A stretch of DNA of 64,000 nucleotides from Rhizomicrobium sp. (GTDB lineage: Bacteria; Pseudomonadota; Alphaproteobacteria; Micropepsales; Micropepsaceae): positions 124,001-188,000 of the forward strand of contig JBBCHM010000001.1 in the NCBI GenBank assembly GCA_037200045.1, given 5' to 3'. Each line of letters starts with the position of its first letter. Positions within the stretch are counted from its first letter, which is position 1. The translations under genes and the position numbers were made by a program. Below, piece by piece: positions 62,392-64,000 of this stretch. The notes under the pieces are model-generated. The model worked only from the letters and a program-made list of their open reading frames with translations. It was not told where the DNA came from and ran no database searches.

Positions 62392-63603
62392 ATGCGGTTC
62401 ATTTTCATGAGCGAGGGAGAGACCCATCCGGGACACACCCACGCGCAGCGCTATCGCGAGCTCATCGACGAGGTGCTCCTGGCAGAGAAAGTTGGATTCG
62501 ACGCGTTCGGGACCTCCGAACAACACCTCGCAATTGGCACGGCCACGACCTCCGCGCCCGAAGTGATCTTCCCATACTTAATGGCGCTGACGAGCAGGAT
62601 CCAGTTCATCCACCTGATCACGCTGCTGCCTAAGAAGATCAACCACGCGCTGCGCGTCGCAGAGCGGCTCGCGACGGAGGACATCCTCTCCAACGGCCGC
62701 GTCGCGGTTGCGTTTGGCCGCGGGAACACTACCCTCGCGCTGCATGCCTTCGAGGTCGATCCCAAGGAGACACGGTCACAGCAGATCGAAGGCATCGAGG
62801 TTATCCGCCGGGCAATGGCGAAGGACATCTTCTCCTTCGTCGGAGACCACTACAAGATTCCGCCGCGCGGCCTGGTTCCCAAGCACATTCAGCAGCCCTA
62901 TCCGCCAATGCTAATGGCGACCGGCAGTCCGGAGTCAGTTGTCGCCGCGGCGCGGATGGGCATCGGCGCGATTATGGGCGGAGGCTATGGCGGATTCGGC
63001 CCACTAAAGAAGATGGTCGATCTTTATGAGAAAGAATTGGCCAGCGCTGAGCACGTGTGGCCCGTGCAGGCGCAGAAGGTGGCTGTCATATCGGGTGGGA
63101 TGCACTGCGCCGAAACGACTGAAGAGGCAGAGCGGTGGGCGTCAACCTTGGCCGATACAGTGGCCCTGTCCATTGACTCCTACGAGCGTCTCTCGAAGCA
63201 GTCCAGCGACTACGCCAACATGGGAAAGATCAAGAAGGTCGACTTCACAAACCCGCGCTACCTGTTCGATGACTCAGCTTGCTTCATCGTCGGAGATCCG
63301 AAAACCTGCATCGCCCAAGTCCAGCGGTTCGTCGACATAGGCATCGAGGCGATCGCAATTCGCATCGACGGTCTCCCGCACAAAGAGATGATGAAGTCCA
63401 TCGAGCTGTTCGGCAACTACGTCATCCCAGCGTTCAAAAACCCTAGGGCGGTTGTGCGCAGGCCGGACGAGATCCTTGCCGACATCCGAGCCGCTCGTCC
63501 CGCCCACTACGCCGAGGTCGAGGCCCACGCCAAGAAGACAGGAGAGGCCGCCGCCGATGCCGTGATGGGAGAGAGTGTCCGTGGCACTGGGGCTTCGGCC
63601 TGA
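62392..63603 (+). CDS. Luciferase-like (LLM class) flavin-dependent monooxygenase, copy B
   Basis: The 403-residue protein is nearly identical to copy A (MRFIFMSEGETHPGHTHAQR; FDAFGTSEQHLAIGTATTSA; NGRVAVAFGRGNTTLALHAF). It carries a short different C-terminal tail (EAAADAVMGESVRGTGASA). The substitutions are mostly conservative, and FGRGN replaces VGRGN in the flavin-phosphate region. GGAGGAGG lies 13 nt before the ATG. An enoyl-CoA hydratase gene starts 28 bp downstream, pointing to an operon for a substrate handled as a CoA thioester. Confidence 0.92.
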   Translation: MRFIFMSEGETHPGHTHAQRYRELIDEVLLAEKVGFDAFGTSEQHLAIGTATTSAPEVIFPYLMALTSRIQFIHLITLLPKKINHALRVAERLATEDILSNGRVAVAFGRGNTTLALHAFEVDPKETRSQQIEGIEVIRRAMAKDIFSFVGDHYKIPPRGLVPKHIQQPYPPMLMATGSPESVVAAARMGIGAIMGGGYGGFGPLKKMVDLYEKELASAEHVWPVQAQKVAVISGGMHCAETTEEAERWASTLADTVALSIDSYERLSKQSSDYANMGKIKKVDFTNPRYLFDDSACFIVGDPKTCIAQVQRFVDIGIEAIAIRIDGLPHKEMMKSIELFGNYVIPAFKNPRAVVRRPDEILADIRAARPAHYAEVEAHAKKTGEAAADAVMGESVRGTGASA

Positions 63604-63631
63604 CGTCTAGTCGAACAATCTGGAGACCAAA

Positions 63632-64000
63632 ATGAGCGACAAAAAATACGAAGGCCTGCTCGTCGAGATACGCCCGAGCGGTGTGGCGGTAATAACGATG
63701 AATCGGCCCGAAATCCTCAACGCCATCAATTGGCCGATGCACGCCGCGCTGGAAGAGGTGTTCGTGGACCTCGACAACAATCCGGCGGTGAAGGCGATCG
63801 TGCTCACCGGCGCGGGTCGCGGCTTCTGCTCAGGCGGCGATCAGAACTCAATCGATGTGGGCGGGAGCCAAGGTGCGCATGCGCTGTCGCCGACGCGCGG
63901 CGGTCGACACCTCATCAGGAATATCCTCGAAGTGGAGTGCCCTGTCGTCGCCGCCGTGAACGGCGTGGCGGTTGGGCTAGGCGCCACACTCGCCCTGTTT
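63632..64000 (+). CDS. Enoyl-CoA hydratase/isomerase (crotonase family), N-terminal part
   Basis: The first 123 residues are present and the window ends inside the gene. MNRPEILNAINWPMHAAL and the oxyanion-hole signature LTGAGRGFCSGGDQ are typical of crotonases, as is CPVVAAVNGVAVGLGATLAL. The first Glu catalytic position cannot be checked because the rest is missing. TGGAG precedes the ATG. It follows monooxygenase B in the same direction. Confidence 0.9.
   Translation, partial: MSDKKYEGLLVEIRPSGVAVITMNRPEILNAINWPMHAALEEVFVDLDNNPAVKAIVLTGAGRGFCSGGDQNSIDVGGSQGAHALSPTRGGRHLIRNILEVECPVVAAVNGVAVGLGATLALF

Overview
This is a GC-rich bacterial chromosome segment that is most likely alphaproteobacterial. 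The evidence is the C-terminus of a class II DAHP synthase, RibBA with a cysteine-less GTP cyclohydrolase II half, a double cold-shock-domain protein, UPF0178, an Atm1-type exporter and several TonB receptors of the sphingomonad/caulobacter style. I cannot name the genus from the sequence alone.

Positions 1-31.3 kb are ordinary chromosome. In order they hold: end of DAHP synthase, a membrane protein, an orphan Phd/YefM antitoxin, an MDR oxidoreductase, a Gfo/Idh/MocA oxidoreductase, nadE, cysS (bracketed by two near-identical palindromic repeats), cimA, a LOG protein, a 29-residue membrane peptide coupled to an Atm1-like ABC exporter, a PadR-controlled RND efflux operon, a cold-shock protein, an epoxide-hydrolase-like protein, a DEAD-box helicase, UPF0178, a cobalamin-binding-like protein, an L,D-transpeptidase, two flavoproteins, gabD, a POT peptide transporter and a DMT permease.

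Positions 31.4-47.2 kb are an accessory catabolic region that starts at a 17-bp repeat resembling a tRNA 3' end. It carries a TetR regulator, a GPH-type MFS transporter, a phytanoyl-CoA-dioxygenase-like protein and a large TonB receptor. These are followed by a seven-gene block: Tat-exported FAD oxidoreductase, c-type cytochrome, Tat-exported 2Fe-2S subunit, molybdopterin subunit, FAD subunit, NAD(P)H quinone reductase-like protein and SDR. Two TGTTA-N5-TAACA palindromes sit one in front of each of the divergent dioxygenase and receptor genes. The gene set suggests uptake and oxidation of one hydrophobic substrate, part of it in the periplasm.

Positions 47.3-52.4 kb are an IS1595-type transposon with 27-bp perfect terminal inverted repeats and an 8-bp target duplication (GAAGCGGT). 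Its cargo includes a small Cys-rich protein, a two-gene pair (DNA-binding-like plus nuclease-like), a DUF6471-like protein, a strongly structured candidate ncRNA ending in an intrinsic terminator, and an intact serine-type (long variable arm, G73) tRNA with a CCU anticodon that would read the arginine codon AGG. An IS5-family element has inserted into it, and a second IS5-family element sits just outside its right end.

Positions 53.3-64 kb are a rearranged accessory region with truncated copD, nusB and ribE genes, an intact ribBA, two near-identical luciferase-like flavin monooxygenases, two near-identical TetR regulators, a TonB receptor and the start of an enoyl-CoA hydratase. The palindrome AATGTTA-N8-TAACATT recurs four times, each time in a duplicated TetR/promoter block or directly in front of a gene. 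This defines a probable local regulon.

Eight genes carry single-base frameshifts, mostly in short G/C runs, which points to sequencing or assembly indels as well as possible decay. The two IS5-family frameshifts are different: they sit on A-G slippery runs and look programmed.
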